54,961 nt of DNA from CAYONQ01 sp964405375 (GCA_964405375.1 CAYONQ010000005.1:1-54961); one strand, 5' to 3'. Counted from the stretch's first letter, positions 22,922-32,304 are shown. The notes: generated by a model from the sequence alone, not told the origin. Program-made: numbers and translations.

Positions 22922-23287
22922 ATGTCCAAAGTAAACGATGTAATAGATTTTCTTGAGCATGGTATAAAGGCGGAAGGTCTTCGTCAGAAGGCAATTGCCA
23001 ATAATATTGCCAATCTTGAGACGCCTGGGTATCGGAGGGTTGACGTTGAGTTCGAGGAGCTGCTTGCCAAGGCGCTGGATTCCGGCGGCTCGATTAAGCT
23101 TAGTGACATCGAGGCGCAGATTTATCGGCCTAAGCAAACTCCGGTGAAGTCGAACGGGAATGACGTTACTTTGGAGGGCGAAGTGGGTGAAATGATTAAG
23201 AATACGCTTCGGCATAAGGCGTATATTCGGCTGCTTAACAAGAAGTATAAGCAGATTGAGCTGGCAATGAATGTAGGTAACAGGTAG
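22922..23287 (+). CDS. flgB: flagellar basal-body rod protein FlgB
   Basis: Proximal rod subunit exported through the flagellar apparatus. The 121-residue protein has the rod/hook N-terminal signature LRQKAIANNIANLETPGYRR and the C-terminal heptad helix ending RLLNKKYKQIELAMNVGNR. The start at 22922 (MSKVNDVIDF) follows a GATAGAG purine tract; an earlier GTG or ATG is not needed. It is the first gene of the sigma-54 operon that continues through motB2. Only 59 nt, including two GTAGCGG heptamers, separate it from flgC. Confidence 0.95.
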   Translation: MSKVNDVIDFLEHGIKAEGLRQKAIANNIANLETPGYRRVDVEFEELLAKALDSGGSIKLSDIEAQIYRPKQTPVKSNGNDVTLEGEVGEMIKNTLRHKAYIRLLNKKYKQIELAMNVGNR

Positions 23288-23304
23288 CGGGTAGCGGGCA
23301 GGAA
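23284..23304. repeat. short heptamer run between flgB and flgC
   Basis: GTAGCGG twice then GCAGGAA, starting inside the flgB stop region. Followed by the palindrome ACTTAGCTAAGT at about 23310-23321. Confidence 0.45.
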
Positions 23305-23346
23305 AGGCGAACTTAGCTAAGTGCTACCAGAAAGGAATAAATACAG

Positions 23347-23751
23347 ATGGAAATCGACAGTAGCTTCGGGCCTATAGACATAGCGATTTCAGGGCTGCGG
23401 GCGCAGGGCAAACAGATGGAGGTGATTTCGTCGAACGTTGCCAACGCTCGGACAACCGACGCCGGCAAGGGCGAGCCCTACCGCAGACTCGAAGCGGTAT
23501 TCAAGACAGACGGTGATGATATAGGTGGTGTCAGTGTGGATGAAATAGTTGAGGATACCAGTGAGTTTTATAAGATTTTAGACCCGGGTCACCCCAAGGC
23601 GGATGAGCACGGCTACGTGATGATGCCCAATGTGAATTTGCCGATTGAGATGATGAATTTGAATGTTGCGGCACGGGCCTACCAGAGTAATGTGGCGATT
23701 TTGAAACGTTATCAGCAAATGGTGGAAACCACACTCGAATTACTTCGATAA
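23347..23751 (+). CDS. flgC: flagellar basal-body rod protein FlgC
   Basis: Proximal rod subunit, 134 residues, usual length. The N-terminal motif AISGLRAQGKQMEVISSNVA and the C-terminal motif VNLPIEMMNLNVAARAYQSN followed by TTLELLR are typical. It is followed 14 nt later by fliE, the expected flgBC-fliE order. Confidence 0.95.
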   Translation: MEIDSSFGPIDIAISGLRAQGKQMEVISSNVANARTTDAGKGEPYRRLEAVFKTDGDDIGGVSVDEIVEDTSEFYKILDPGHPKADEHGYVMMPNVNLPIEMMNLNVAARAYQSNVAILKRYQQMVETTLELLR

Positions 23752-23765
23752 TTGAGGTCAAAAAA

Positions 23766-24089
23766 ATGATTAATTTGAATGCCAATATTAGCTCGGTAAT
23801 GCCCAAGGTCAATGGCGGCTCTGTCGGGATAGGCAAGGTCGGTGATATCGGTGCCGAGAAATCAAATTTTTCCGATACTGTTAAAGCCGTTGGGAAATAT
23901 ATTTCCAAGGTTGACGACCTTCAACATTCATCGGATATGTCCATAAAGGATTTGCTGAGCGGCAAAAACGAGGATATTACTTCGGTGGTCTCGGCGGTGG
24001 CCAAGGCCGATATGAGTTTTAAGCTTCTTGTAGGTGTCAGAAACAAGTTAATTGAGGCCTACAAACAGACTATGAATATGCAGATATAA
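23766..24089 (+). CDS. fliE: flagellar hook-basal body complex protein FliE
   Basis: Adapter joining the MS ring to the rod. At 107 residues the length is standard, and the C-terminal helix FKLLVGVRNKLIEAYKQTMN with the terminal MQI is diagnostic. The N-terminal part is variable and glycine/serine-rich, as usual. It lies between flgC and fliF. Confidence 0.93.
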   Translation: MINLNANISSVMPKVNGGSVGIGKVGDIGAEKSNFSDTVKAVGKYISKVDDLQHSSDMSIKDLLSGKNEDITSVVSAVAKADMSFKLLVGVRNKLIEAYKQTMNMQI

Positions 24090-24149
24090 TCGGCGGACGG
24101 TCGGCGGAGAATAACAGATGTGCCGAACATTGTACATTGAAGGAGTTTA

Positions 24150-25643
24150 ATGAGCTTTTTTCAGAAGATAGGAGCGGTTTGGCAGAGGGTAGGGCCGGTT
24201 CAGCGGGCCTTGCTGGTGGCGGTTGTGCTGACATTTGCTACCGTCGGTGGGCTTCTCGTTCAGTGGGTCCGGCGGCCTGATATGAGAATGCTGTATCAGC
24301 AGTTAGCTGCCGAAGAGGCATCCGAGATTACAGAGAAAATCAGCGAGAAGGGCATCGCTTACGAACTTCGAAACGGTGGGACAAGCATATTCGTTCCAAA
24401 AGAGCAGGTCTATCAGCTTCGTCTGGATATGGCCAAAGAGGGACTCCCTGTAGGCGAGCAGGGCGGTTACAAGATATTCGATAACGAGAAAATCGGGGTC
24501 AGCCCGTTTGTTCAAAACGTTAATCTCAAGCGGGCATTAGAGGAGGAGCTTGCCAAGAGTATCCAGATGATAGATGGTGTGGTTCATTCTCGTGTCCATA
24601 TAGTAAGCACAGAGCGGGCGCTGTTTAGCTCCGAGGCATTGGAAACAACCGCTTCTGTGGTTCTTCGGTTAAGACCCGGTTACCGATTAAGCGCCTTGAA
24701 CATAGCGGCAATTACCCATTTAGTCTCCGGCAGCGTCGAGGGACTTGAGTCGGGAAATGTAATCGTGATAGACAGTCAGGGACATCTTCTTTCGGGAGAA
24801 TCGGGTCAGGGGATGGCCAGCGGGGCAGGCACCGTTGCCGATTACAAGGAGCGGGTGGAACGGAATCTTGCGGAAAAGGTCGAAGATATGCTCGCTACTG
24901 TTCTGGGACCTGGACGGGCAACGGTGAGAGTCAGCGCCGAGATTGATATGATCAGCACTAACACCGTTACAGAGACCCCAATCAAGGGACTGGCCAAAAA
25001 AGAGGAAATTAAGGAAACCAGTAAAACCGAAGGCGGTACTGTTCCTGCTGAAGGCGAAACAGCGGTGGCGGGCGGTGAGGAGAAGGACAGCACAATTGTG
25101 ACCGAATATCAGCACGGTAAGACTGTGAAACAGGAAGTTGTTTTGCCGGGTGAGATAAAGTCTTTGACGGTGGCGGCTGTTGTTGACTTATCGCCGGCTG
25201 ACGTTAATGAAGCAGGGGGTGAGGGCCAGGGCGCGAAGATAATGGAATTAGCTGATGTGGAAGGGCTTATCAGAAATGCGCTTGGTCTTGGAGATACAGA
25301 TTCTCTTACGGTGGTTGAGGCGAGGTTTCATCGTGTGGTTGAGCCGTTAGCTGAAGAGGAGCCGTCCAGCTGGCCTCGCTATGTGGCGATTGCACGTCAG
25401 GCGTCTTTAGGGGTTATGGCGATTTGTGCGCTGCTTGTTCTTCGGATATTTAGTAAGGCGAGTAAAAAGGCGGCCTCTGCTGCAGGACGGTTGCCCGGCG
25501 CTGAGGGGGCCGCTGGTTTTTTGCCTGCTGAAGCTGTGAGTGCTGAGCCATTAAGGCTGCGCAAGCAGATAACCACCGCCCTGCAGAATAATCCTGAGCA
25601 GGTGAAACAATTATTTTCCAGTTGGCTCGAAGAGAGCAGTTGA
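24150..25643 (+). CDS. fliF: flagellar M-ring protein FliF
   Basis: Forms the MS ring in the inner membrane, on which the switch and export apparatus assemble. The 497-residue protein has a first membrane helix near residues 19-38, ring-building domains with IFVPKEQVYQLRLDMAKEGL and HSRVHIVSTERALF, a Gly/Glu/Thr-rich periplasmic loop near 290-320, and a second membrane helix near 413-432. The C-terminal FliG-binding tail is NPEQVKQLFSSWLEE. GGAG lies seven bases before the ATG. Confidence 0.96.
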   Translation: MSFFQKIGAVWQRVGPVQRALLVAVVLTFATVGGLLVQWVRRPDMRMLYQQLAAEEASEITEKISEKGIAYELRNGGTSIFVPKEQVYQLRLDMAKEGLPVGEQGGYKIFDNEKIGVSPFVQNVNLKRALEEELAKSIQMIDGVVHSRVHIVSTERALFSSEALETTASVVLRLRPGYRLSALNIAAITHLVSGSVEGLESGNVIVIDSQGHLLSGESGQGMASGAGTVADYKERVERNLAEKVEDMLATVLGPGRATVRVSAEIDMISTNTVTETPIKGLAKKEEIKETSKTEGGTVPAEGETAVAGGEEKDSTIVTEYQHGKTVKQEVVLPGEIKSLTVAAVVDLSPADVNEAGGEGQGAKIMELADVEGLIRNALGLGDTDSLTVVEARFHRVVEPLAEEEPSSWPRYVAIARQASLGVMAICALLVLRIFSKASKKAASAAGRLPGAEGAAGFLPAEAVSAEPLRLRKQITTALQNNPEQVKQLFSSWLEESS

Positions 25644-25741
25644 TGGAATGAAGTGTGTTTGGGCAGGTTTCCATTTTGCGGTTAGTTACAAAATGGCAAT
25701 TCTGATGCGTATCTTGCAATACGAGATACCAGGTATGGGAT

Positions 25742-26746
25742 GTGAAAGTGGCGTTGACGGGTAAACAAAAAGCTGCGATGTTGTTGGCCAGTCTTGACGT
25801 TGGCACTGCTGTTGAGCTGCTGAAAGGTGTTGAGCCGGGGGTTGTTCAAGAATTGGCGGTGGAATTGGCATATCTGGACGCCGCTGGTTTTAACAGCAAA
25901 GACGGGCTTGAGCTTGCCCGGCAGTTCGTAAACCGTCTTCAGGCCAAAGACGAGATTCACCTTAAAAGTTTCCTGGAGAGGATACTAAAGGGTACTGTGG
26001 GCGACGATGGAGCCAAGCGGATTCAGTCCCAGATACAGGATTTACTTCAGAAACGCGACCCTTTTATATCTGTTCGTTCCGCTGATTCGCAAACGATAGC
26101 ATCAATTCTGGAGAATGAACATCCTCAGGTGGTTGCGGTGGTCTTATCGGAGATGCCGGTGAAGAAGAGTTCAGAGGTTCTTGGCCTTCTGGGTGAAGGT
26201 GTCCGACTTAGCGCCGTCAGCAGGATGACCGGTAGTGAGGCCGTTGCCACCGAGGCCAAGGTGCGGATAGCAGAGATGATTTGCAAACGTCTTGAGACGG
26301 TTTCATCCGGTCGTGGTGGCGGCGTTTTACAGGCCCGGCCGAAACAGTCTTTAAGAAAGGTAGCTGTGATTTTGCGAAACCTGGGCAGGGAGCTTCGAGA
26401 CGGTCTGCTTGGCACGATACGGGAAAAGAACGGCGAGACCGGTGAAATGGTAGCCAAGCTGATGATAGTGTGGGATGACATTCCGCAGGTGGCTGACAGG
26501 TCGCTGCAGGAGTCGCTGCGTGGTGTTGATTCGCAGAAGCTGGCGCTGGCGCTGGTCAGGGCAGACGAGGCGATTGTCCAGAAAATAAGGTCTAATATTT
26601 CTGAGCGGGCGGCTGCTGCGCTAGACGAGGAGGCATCACTTATGTCGGCTCCCAGGAAAGAGGACATTGAAAAGGCCAGAGAGGAGATTGTTCAGGTTTT
26701 GCGTGAAATGAATGAAAAGGGTGAACTTGCGTTTATAGAAGAATAG
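25742..26746 (+). CDS. fliG: flagellar motor switch protein FliG
   Basis: Rotor protein that couples stator ion flow to torque. The 334-residue protein begins with a GTG (VKVALTGKQKAAMLLASLDV). The N-terminal domain binds FliF, the middle domain carries the EHPQVVAVVLSEM motif that contacts FliM, and the C-terminal torque domain has charged residues on ALALVRADEAIVQKIRSNIS and ERAAAALDEEASLM. All expected domains are present. The 98-nt gap from fliF contains no terminator. Confidence 0.96.
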   Translation: MKVALTGKQKAAMLLASLDVGTAVELLKGVEPGVVQELAVELAYLDAAGFNSKDGLELARQFVNRLQAKDEIHLKSFLERILKGTVGDDGAKRIQSQIQDLLQKRDPFISVRSADSQTIASILENEHPQVVAVVLSEMPVKKSSEVLGLLGEGVRLSAVSRMTGSEAVATEAKVRIAEMICKRLETVSSGRGGGVLQARPKQSLRKVAVILRNLGRELRDGLLGTIREKNGETGEMVAKLMIVWDDIPQVADRSLQESLRGVDSQKLALALVRADEAIVQKIRSNISERAAAALDEEASLMSAPRKEDIEKAREEIVQVLREMNEKGELAFIEE

Positions 26747-26750
26747 GACG

Positions 26751-27341
26751 ATGGCCGGTGCAGTTACAATAAATCTTGCCAGGCCGATTACATCGGTAAA
26801 AATTTTAGGCCAGCATCTTCAGCCGGCAGGAGGGAATGGTTCCTTTGGTCCTGAAGAGAACAGGTCGGCGGGGGAGGTGCAACAAGCCAGGTTGACGGAG
26901 GATTTAGAGAGGGAGAAGGCAGAGGCGGTCCAGATATGCCGGCTGCTCAGAGGTCTCATCGAAAAAGTTAATCAATTTTGTGATAAGTTGTTTGCCGAGC
27001 ATAGAGAGGAAATTGCCAAACTTTCGGTAGAAATCGCCAGGAAGATACTGGTACAGAAGATAGAAAAAGGGGATTATGAAATAGAGCGTATCGTCAAAGA
27101 GGCACTTAAAAATGCCCCCACGCATCAAGATGTGGTAGTGCATTTGAATCGTGAAGACCTTGTCCGATACCAGAAGATACAGCAGGACGAACAGGATGGG
27201 GTATTAACCGGCATTAAGTTTGTTTCGGACCCGAATATCGGGCGGGCGGAGTGCCTGCTTGAGACCGACAAGGGAATAGTCAAGTCATTGATTGACGAAC
27301 ATCTGGAGCGGATTGGTAAGGCGCTTAAGAAGGCGGAGTAG
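26751..27341 (+). CDS. fliH: flagellar assembly protein FliH
   Basis: Regulator of the FliI ATPase and peripheral stalk of the export apparatus. The 196-residue protein has a long charged coiled-coil region (residues 30-100) and a C-terminal FliH/V-ATPase-E-like domain: HREEIAKLSVEIARKILVQK, VHLNREDLVRYQKI, and GRAECLLETDKGIVKSLIDE. It is spaced four bases from fliG and from fliI on each side, which fits a tight operon. Confidence 0.92.
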   Translation: MAGAVTINLARPITSVKILGQHLQPAGGNGSFGPEENRSAGEVQQARLTEDLEREKAEAVQICRLLRGLIEKVNQFCDKLFAEHREEIAKLSVEIARKILVQKIEKGDYEIERIVKEALKNAPTHQDVVVHLNREDLVRYQKIQQDEQDGVLTGIKFVSDPNIGRAECLLETDKGIVKSLIDEHLERIGKALKKAE

Positions 27342-27344
27342 TTT

Positions 27345-28706
27345 ATGACTACAAGTGAGGTTAAGAATCATCAGATTGATTTTGGGCAGTTTCACTCGGT
27401 ACTGCGTGAGGTGAATCTGCTGGACTGTCAGGGTTCTGTGGTGCGAGTGTCGGGTCTGGTGGTTGAGTCAGCGGGGCCGATGTTGGGGTTAGGTGAGCTT
27501 TGCGGCATCCATATTCGGGATGGCCGGCGTGTTCTGGCTGAGGTGGTAGGTTTTCGAGGGGAGCGGCTGATATTGCTGCCGTTGGAACACATAGAGGGTA
27601 TATCACCGGGTGATACGGTAACTGCGCGGACTACGCCGCGTTATATTACTCTAAGCGAGGGCGTTCTCGGCAGAGTGGTGAACGGGCTGGGTGAGCCGAT
27701 TGATAATAAAGGGCCATTAGGAGGGACGGATAAGAAGCCGTTAGACGCAGGCAGTCCGCCGGCGTTGAGCCGGGAGAAGATTAGCAGACCTTTGGCTTTG
27801 GGAATCAGGTCGATAGACGGTCTTTTAACGTGTGGGAATGGCCAGCGAATAGGTATTTTCTCGGGCAGCGGCGTGGGTAAGAGTGTGCTTCTCGGTGATA
27901 TTGCCAATTCGAGTGAGGCGGCCGTCAATGTTGTGGCGTTGATAGGTGAGCGTGGTCGGGAGGTTCGCGAATTTCTGGAAGAGGACCTTGGTGCGGCGGG
28001 TCTTGCCCGCAGCGTGGTTGTGGTAGCCGCGTCGGATTCACCGCCGATTCAGCGAGTAAAGGCGGCGTTTGTAGCGGTTACAATCGCCGAGTATTTCAGA
28101 GACAGGGGCAAGAATGTTTTGTTCATGATGGATTCACTGACGCGTTTTGCTCAGGCCCAGCGTGAAATAGGTCTTGCTGCGGGTGAGCCACCTGCTGCAA
28201 AGGGTTACTGTCCGAGCGTTTTTTCACTGATGCCGAGACTTATCGAGCGTTTAGGCTGTGCAGCCAACGGGAGCATTACAGGGATTTTGACGGTTCTGGT
28301 TGAGAGCGACGATTTGGCCGACCCTGTAGCTGATAGCGCGAGGAGCTTGCTGGATGGTCATATCGTTTTATCAAGGAAGTTAGCTGACCGTAGTCATTAT
28401 CCAGCCGTGGACGTTTTGGGAAGCATCAGCCGATTGATGCCGATGGTAATCAGCGGAGAGCACAGGAAAGCCGCTCAGAAGCTGAGGGAGATATACGCCG
28501 TCTATACTGATGCCGAAGATTTGATAAACATCGGTGCGTTTTCGCGCGGCAGCAACCGGCGTATTGACGGAGCGATAGCGTTGATTGACAGGATAAACAA
28601 TTTTCTCATTCAGCCGATTCGGGAGAGGACCAGCTTCGAGGAAACTATCAAGCGATTGATTGCTATTAGCCGGTCGTGGGACAAACTGTTAAGTGTCGAC
28701 GGTTAA
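27345..28706 (+). CDS. fliI: flagellum-specific ATP synthase FliI
   Basis: ATPase of the flagellar type III export apparatus. The 453-residue protein resembles F1-beta: Walker A GIFSGSGVGKSVLLG near residue 175, ALIGERGREVREFLEE, catalytic and Walker B region NVLFMMDSLTRFAQAQREI near 260, and the specificity segment GEPPAAKGYCPSVFSLMPRL. The N-terminal beta-barrel is complete. Length is standard. Confidence 0.97.
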   Translation: MTTSEVKNHQIDFGQFHSVLREVNLLDCQGSVVRVSGLVVESAGPMLGLGELCGIHIRDGRRVLAEVVGFRGERLILLPLEHIEGISPGDTVTARTTPRYITLSEGVLGRVVNGLGEPIDNKGPLGGTDKKPLDAGSPPALSREKISRPLALGIRSIDGLLTCGNGQRIGIFSGSGVGKSVLLGDIANSSEAAVNVVALIGERGREVREFLEEDLGAAGLARSVVVVAASDSPPIQRVKAAFVAVTIAEYFRDRGKNVLFMMDSLTRFAQAQREIGLAAGEPPAAKGYCPSVFSLMPRLIERLGCAANGSITGILTVLVESDDLADPVADSARSLLDGHIVLSRKLADRSHYPAVDVLGSISRLMPMVISGEHRKAAQKLREIYAVYTDAEDLINIGAFSRGSNRRIDGAIALIDRINNFLIQPIRERTSFEETIKRLIAISRSWDKLLSVDG

Positions 28707-28720
28707 AAGCCGGAGATTGA

Positions 28721-29218
28721 ATGAAGCGATTCGTATGGCGTCTGCAGCGAGTACTTGACGTGAAGGCGAAAGAGGAGCAGACAAAGACATCGGAATTACT
28801 TGCGATAACGGAGAAGCTGGCGCAGACGCAGGGAGAATTGGTGATGCGGCAGAGGATATTGAAGAATATAGTCGATAGTTTAGCCCGGCAGGTTTCTCAC
28901 AAGCGGCGGCTTGTCGCCGGCGGAGGTCAACTTGGCGAGCAAGAGTTTTTTTTGAGATGTTCGACGACAAGCGATGAACTGATTAAGCAGCTTAAAGATA
29001 AGGTAAGAGAACTGGGGTTACGGCAGAGAGAAAAGATTGTCGAGGTCTTAAAAATCAAACGGTTTAAGGAAGGTCTGGAAAGATTGCGGGATGAGGCAAA
29101 GAGGAGATTTATAAAAGAGCAGGAGAGACTTGAGCAGAAAGAGCTGGATGAGACAGCTACTATTAGTTTTGCCCGAAAGATGACGGAGCGGGCCAACGTT
29201 GGCAATCCAATCGGCTGA
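28721..29218 (+). CDS. fliJ: flagellar export protein FliJ
   Basis: Central stalk and chaperone-escort of the export ATPase. The 165-residue protein is a continuous coiled coil with the typical start MKRFVWRLQRVLDVKAKEEQ and Arg/Lys/Glu-rich helices. Sequence identity in this family is always low, so position immediately after fliI is part of the evidence. A C-terminal tail ATISFARKMTERANVGNPIG follows the coil. Confidence 0.88.
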   Translation: MKRFVWRLQRVLDVKAKEEQTKTSELLAITEKLAQTQGELVMRQRILKNIVDSLARQVSHKRRLVAGGGQLGEQEFFLRCSTTSDELIKQLKDKVRELGLRQREKIVEVLKIKRFKEGLERLRDEAKRRFIKEQERLEQKELDETATISFARKMTERANVGNPIG

Positions 29219-29304
29219 GATTTTGCGACATTCGGTGGGGCTGCCGCGGTTTTTGTGTTTTGTGAAGGTGTAAATACGGTATAGCGAAAGCAGGAGGTAA
29301 ACCA

Positions 29305-30018
29305 GTGAGTAAGAAACGAATAATAATAACGGCGGCGGCGGGGCTGATAAGCTTTGCAGGGACGTTTACTTTTGCGTGGTTTAGTAAAGGGGCTGCGGCG
29401 GACCTGGGCGATGAGTCAAATCAGGTGACATCTGTCAGCCAGGGGGTTGAACCGCAACTGCCGGCTCCACCGGGCGGTGTGAGCGGGGCCGTCAGCGATG
29501 GCACAGTGAAGAAAGGTATGACGGAAAGACGACTGAAGGCGCTCGTTTATGGTGTCCGTGAAAAGGTGCAAGATTACAACAGTAAGCTGCAGCTTCTTGA
29601 GAGCAGGGAGCAGAGATTAGAGATGGCCCATAATACGATTAAGAAGGACATCGAGAGACTCAATGAGCTGCGAGTCGAGCTTGCTTCGATAGTTGCAAGC
29701 GTTAAAGAGCAACAGGACAAGCTGGAGAAAAGCAGGGTCAAGATTACCGAGGCCGAAAGGGTCAACCTGGTATCAATAGCAACCACTTATGACAAGATGG
29801 ACGCTGCCAGCGCCGGCAAGATATTGACCAATATGAGCCGAATGAAGTATGGCAGCGAAGGTGACGGTCTCGACGACGCTGTGAAAATCCTTCACTATAT
29901 GGCCGACCGAACCAAGGCCAAACTATTAGCCCAGTTAGCCGTTTCCGAGCCCGAGCTTGCGGCGACCTTTTGCCAGCAGCTAAAGCAGATAGTCGAGAGG
30001 GGTCCCATTTTGCCATAA
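29305..30018 (+). CDS. MotE-like membrane-anchored coiled-coil protein
   Basis: The GTG start has a strong AGGAGG eight bases upstream. The 237-residue protein has one N-terminal membrane helix (residues 5-26), a Pro/Gly-rich linker, a coiled coil near residues 85-155, and a C-terminal helical domain with YDKMDAASAGKILTNMSRMK and KLLAQLAVSEPELAATFCQQ. That layout matches MotE/MgtE-N-like proteins, which act as periplasmic chaperones or scaffolds for the MotA-MotB stator. It sits directly before motA. The similarity is structural and contextual, not a strong sequence match. Confidence 0.75.
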   Translation: MSKKRIIITAAAGLISFAGTFTFAWFSKGAAADLGDESNQVTSVSQGVEPQLPAPPGGVSGAVSDGTVKKGMTERRLKALVYGVREKVQDYNSKLQLLESREQRLEMAHNTIKKDIERLNELRVELASIVASVKEQQDKLEKSRVKITEAERVNLVSIATTYDKMDAASAGKILTNMSRMKYGSEGDGLDDAVKILHYMADRTKAKLLAQLAVSEPELAATFCQQLKQIVERGPILP

Positions 30019-30051
30019 GCTGCAAAATGGGGACATAGAAAGAATAGTTGT

Positions 30052-30822
30052 ATGGATGTTGCAACGATAATAGGAATACTGCTTGGTTTTTTTGTTGTTT
30101 TCGGTGCCATCGTTTCCGGTGGTGGTTGGCAGATATTTTTCAATCTTCCCTCGCTGGCGATTACCATAGGGGGAATGCTTTGCGCTACTCTTATACATTT
30201 TTCTCTGCCACAGTTTTTGGGGATATTTTCGGTGGTTAAGAAGACAATTGTTGCGAAGATACCACCACCGTCAGAGCTGATTCAAAGAATGGTCAACTAC
30301 GCTGCCATCAACAGGCGTGACGGGGCGTTAGCCCTGGAACAGGAGATTGGCAACGTTGGCGATTTGTTTTTTGTCAAGGGTCTGCAGATGCTTGTGGACG
30401 GGCAAGACCCCGAAGCGATTCGGGAGTTTATGGCCTTGGAGATACAGAACCTTCGGGACCGTCATTCAACGGGCAAGAAGATTCTGGAGTTTATGGGTGC
30501 TGCTGCGCCTGCTTTCGGGATGATAGGCACCCTTATCGGTCTGGTCCAGATGCTCAGAAGTCTGGAGTCGCCGGAGTCGATTGGTGCCGGAATGGCGACG
30601 GCCCTACTTACAACTTTTTACGGTGCATTAGCGGCTAATCTAATTTTTCTGCCGTTGGCGGGCAAATTAGGGATTTATTCCAAGGCGGAGTCAACGGCAA
30701 AGGAGATGATTGTGGAGGGTATTCACGCTATCGCAAAAGGCGACAATCCGACTACTGTTCGGGAAAAAATGCAGGCGTTTATCTCTCAGGGCAGGCGGGA
30801 AGAAGTAAAGGCCAATATATAA
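30052..30822 (+). CDS. motA: flagellar motor stator protein MotA
   Basis: Ion-channel stator subunit, 256 residues. Four membrane segments lie near residues 4-25, 30-55, 150-172 and 182-205. The conserved third helix AAAPAFGMIGTLIGLVQMLR and the fourth helix with ATALLTTFYGALAANLIFLP are diagnostic. The cytoplasmic loop with charged residues that touch FliG is present. It is followed two bases later by motB1. Confidence 0.96.
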   Translation: MDVATIIGILLGFFVVFGAIVSGGGWQIFFNLPSLAITIGGMLCATLIHFSLPQFLGIFSVVKKTIVAKIPPPSELIQRMVNYAAINRRDGALALEQEIGNVGDLFFVKGLQMLVDGQDPEAIREFMALEIQNLRDRHSTGKKILEFMGAAAPAFGMIGTLIGLVQMLRSLESPESIGAGMATALLTTFYGALAANLIFLPLAGKLGIYSKAESTAKEMIVEGIHAIAKGDNPTTVREKMQAFISQGRREEVKANI

Positions 30823-30823
30823 T

Positions 30824-31513
30824 ATGGGGCGTGAGAGACAACAAGAAGTCGATGAAGCTCCAGGTGCACCGGAATGGATGGTAACCTTCAGCGATTGTAT
30901 GACGTTGTTGCTGACCTTCTTTGTGCTTCTCTTGAGCTTTTCATCTTTCGATGAGAAGGATTTTCGAAGATTAAGGATAATTTTCAGCGAACATTTGCCC
31001 GCGGTCACTTCGAGCATGAGAGAGGGTAAAGATACTTTTTTGCCTGTAGAACAGATTGAGCCGACAGAAGACCTCGGTGAAGGCAGTGAGAAACCCACTT
31101 TAGAAAGAGGAAGGGAAGACAATTTAAGAGAGGAAACCGAGCCAAGCGATTTCCACAGCCGTAAGGTATTTCTGGTATCATCGAAGGAGATTTTTTGGGG
31201 TAAAGGGACGGTTATTTCACTTCAGGGGCGCAGAATCCTGTCCACCATAGGGTTTCTTTTAAGGGAGGTGCCCAGCAGGGTGGTTGTCAGTGAAAACGGG
31301 CGAGAGGACGAGAAGAGTAGTAAAACCTTTGGTCTGCCGCGTTCGTGGGCGGTGATGGAGTATCTTACAACAAAGCGAGGGCTTGACAAGAAGTGGTTTA
31401 GCATCTCGGCAGCAAGTACTGTTGGGGGTCTCGGCGGCGAAGCGGGCAGCCCGATACCGGAGGTCGAACGTGTACTTGAAATTGTTTTACTTGAACGGAG
31501 CGTATACAATTGA
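30824..31513 (+). CDS. motB: MotB-like stator protein 1
   Basis: Single-pass stator subunit, 229 residues. The N-terminal membrane helix is VTFSDCMTLLLTFFVLLLSF, with the ion-carrying Asp near residue 23. The periplasmic half is diverged: an OmpA-like region can be traced from KGTVISLQGRRILSTIGFLL to GLPRSWAVMEYLTTKRGLDK, but the canonical peptidoglycan-binding motif is weak. A charged, Glu-rich linker lies near residues 60-110. It overlaps the next motB-like gene by four bases, so a 1:1 partnership is plausible. Confidence 0.88.
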   Translation: MGRERQQEVDEAPGAPEWMVTFSDCMTLLLTFFVLLLSFSSFDEKDFRRLRIIFSEHLPAVTSSMREGKDTFLPVEQIEPTEDLGEGSEKPTLERGREDNLREETEPSDFHSRKVFLVSSKEIFWGKGTVISLQGRRILSTIGFLLREVPSRVVVSENGREDEKSSKTFGLPRSWAVMEYLTTKRGLDKKWFSISAASTVGGLGGEAGSPIPEVERVLEIVLLERSVYN

Positions 31514-32304
31514 ATCGTAAGTATCGAGCAGCCGGCGAAGATTCCACTAAGGTCCCGGCGTATATCGTTACGTTTTCTGATATGGTAACGCTGCTGCTGA
31601 CATTTTTTGTGATGCTGTTGAGCTTGGCGCGAGTTCAGGATGAGGAGCTATTCGGCAAGGGTCGGGAATCCTTTTTACGGTCGATTAGAGGGCTGGGGCT
31701 TGGGATGCTTTCCGGCAGGAAGCACAGGCCTGATTTCGGCTATAGTAAAATCAGGTATTTCATAAGCAGACCTGATAAACTATTTGAGGGCAGAATCATA
31801 GATGCAAAGGGGGAGGATATACGTCGGATTTTTCAAAAGGTCAGCCAGTCTGCGACGGCTATATCTTCCCGGATAGTTGCGGAAGAAACCATTTTTTCCG
31901 TAACCAATATTCGTTTTTCACCGGGTGATGCGACATTGAGCGAGTCGTCGAAGCGGTTTTTGAGTGAGTTTTGCCTGAATTTGCGTCAGGATTCCGGGCC
32001 TGAAGCCGTTAGAGTTTATGTGCTTGGTTTGGCCAGCGATGAGCCGACCGAGAAAGACCAGTGGATACTGTCGGCGAAGCGTGCGTGGGCGGTTGCGGAT
32101 TTTCTACAGGGTATCCTGTCTTCGGCGGCGAGGGGGCAAACGCAATATGGTGCGTCAGTGGGGCAATCAAGATGGGTTGTTTATTCGTGGGGGGCCGGGC
32201 CGGGAGGCGATTGGGTAGCCCAGGACAGCCCTGTTTCCAGACAGTCGCAGATATTAATAGGGGTCCTGAGGGCAAATGAACGGCGTATGGCACTTAGCAG
32301 ATAG
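31510..32304 (+). CDS. MotB-like stator protein 2
   Basis: A second stator B-type subunit of 264 residues, starting with TTG (GGAG nine bases upstream) in an overlap with the stop of motB1. The membrane helix VTFSDMVTLLLTFFVMLLSL again keeps the essential Asp. The C-terminal OmpA-like domain is better preserved than in motB1: IRFSPGDATLSESSKRFLSE and DQWILSAKRAWAVADFLQ. Two Asp-bearing B subunits with one MotA imply either a heteromeric stator or two alternative stators. It ends the sigma-54 operon that starts at flgB. Confidence 0.88.
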   Translation: MNRKYRAAGEDSTKVPAYIVTFSDMVTLLLTFFVMLLSLARVQDEELFGKGRESFLRSIRGLGLGMLSGRKHRPDFGYSKIRYFISRPDKLFEGRIIDAKGEDIRRIFQKVSQSATAISSRIVAEETIFSVTNIRFSPGDATLSESSKRFLSEFCLNLRQDSGPEAVRVYVLGLASDEPTEKDQWILSAKRAWAVADFLQGILSSAARGQTQYGASVGQSRWVVYSWGAGPGGDWVAQDSPVSRQSQILIGVLRANERRMALSR

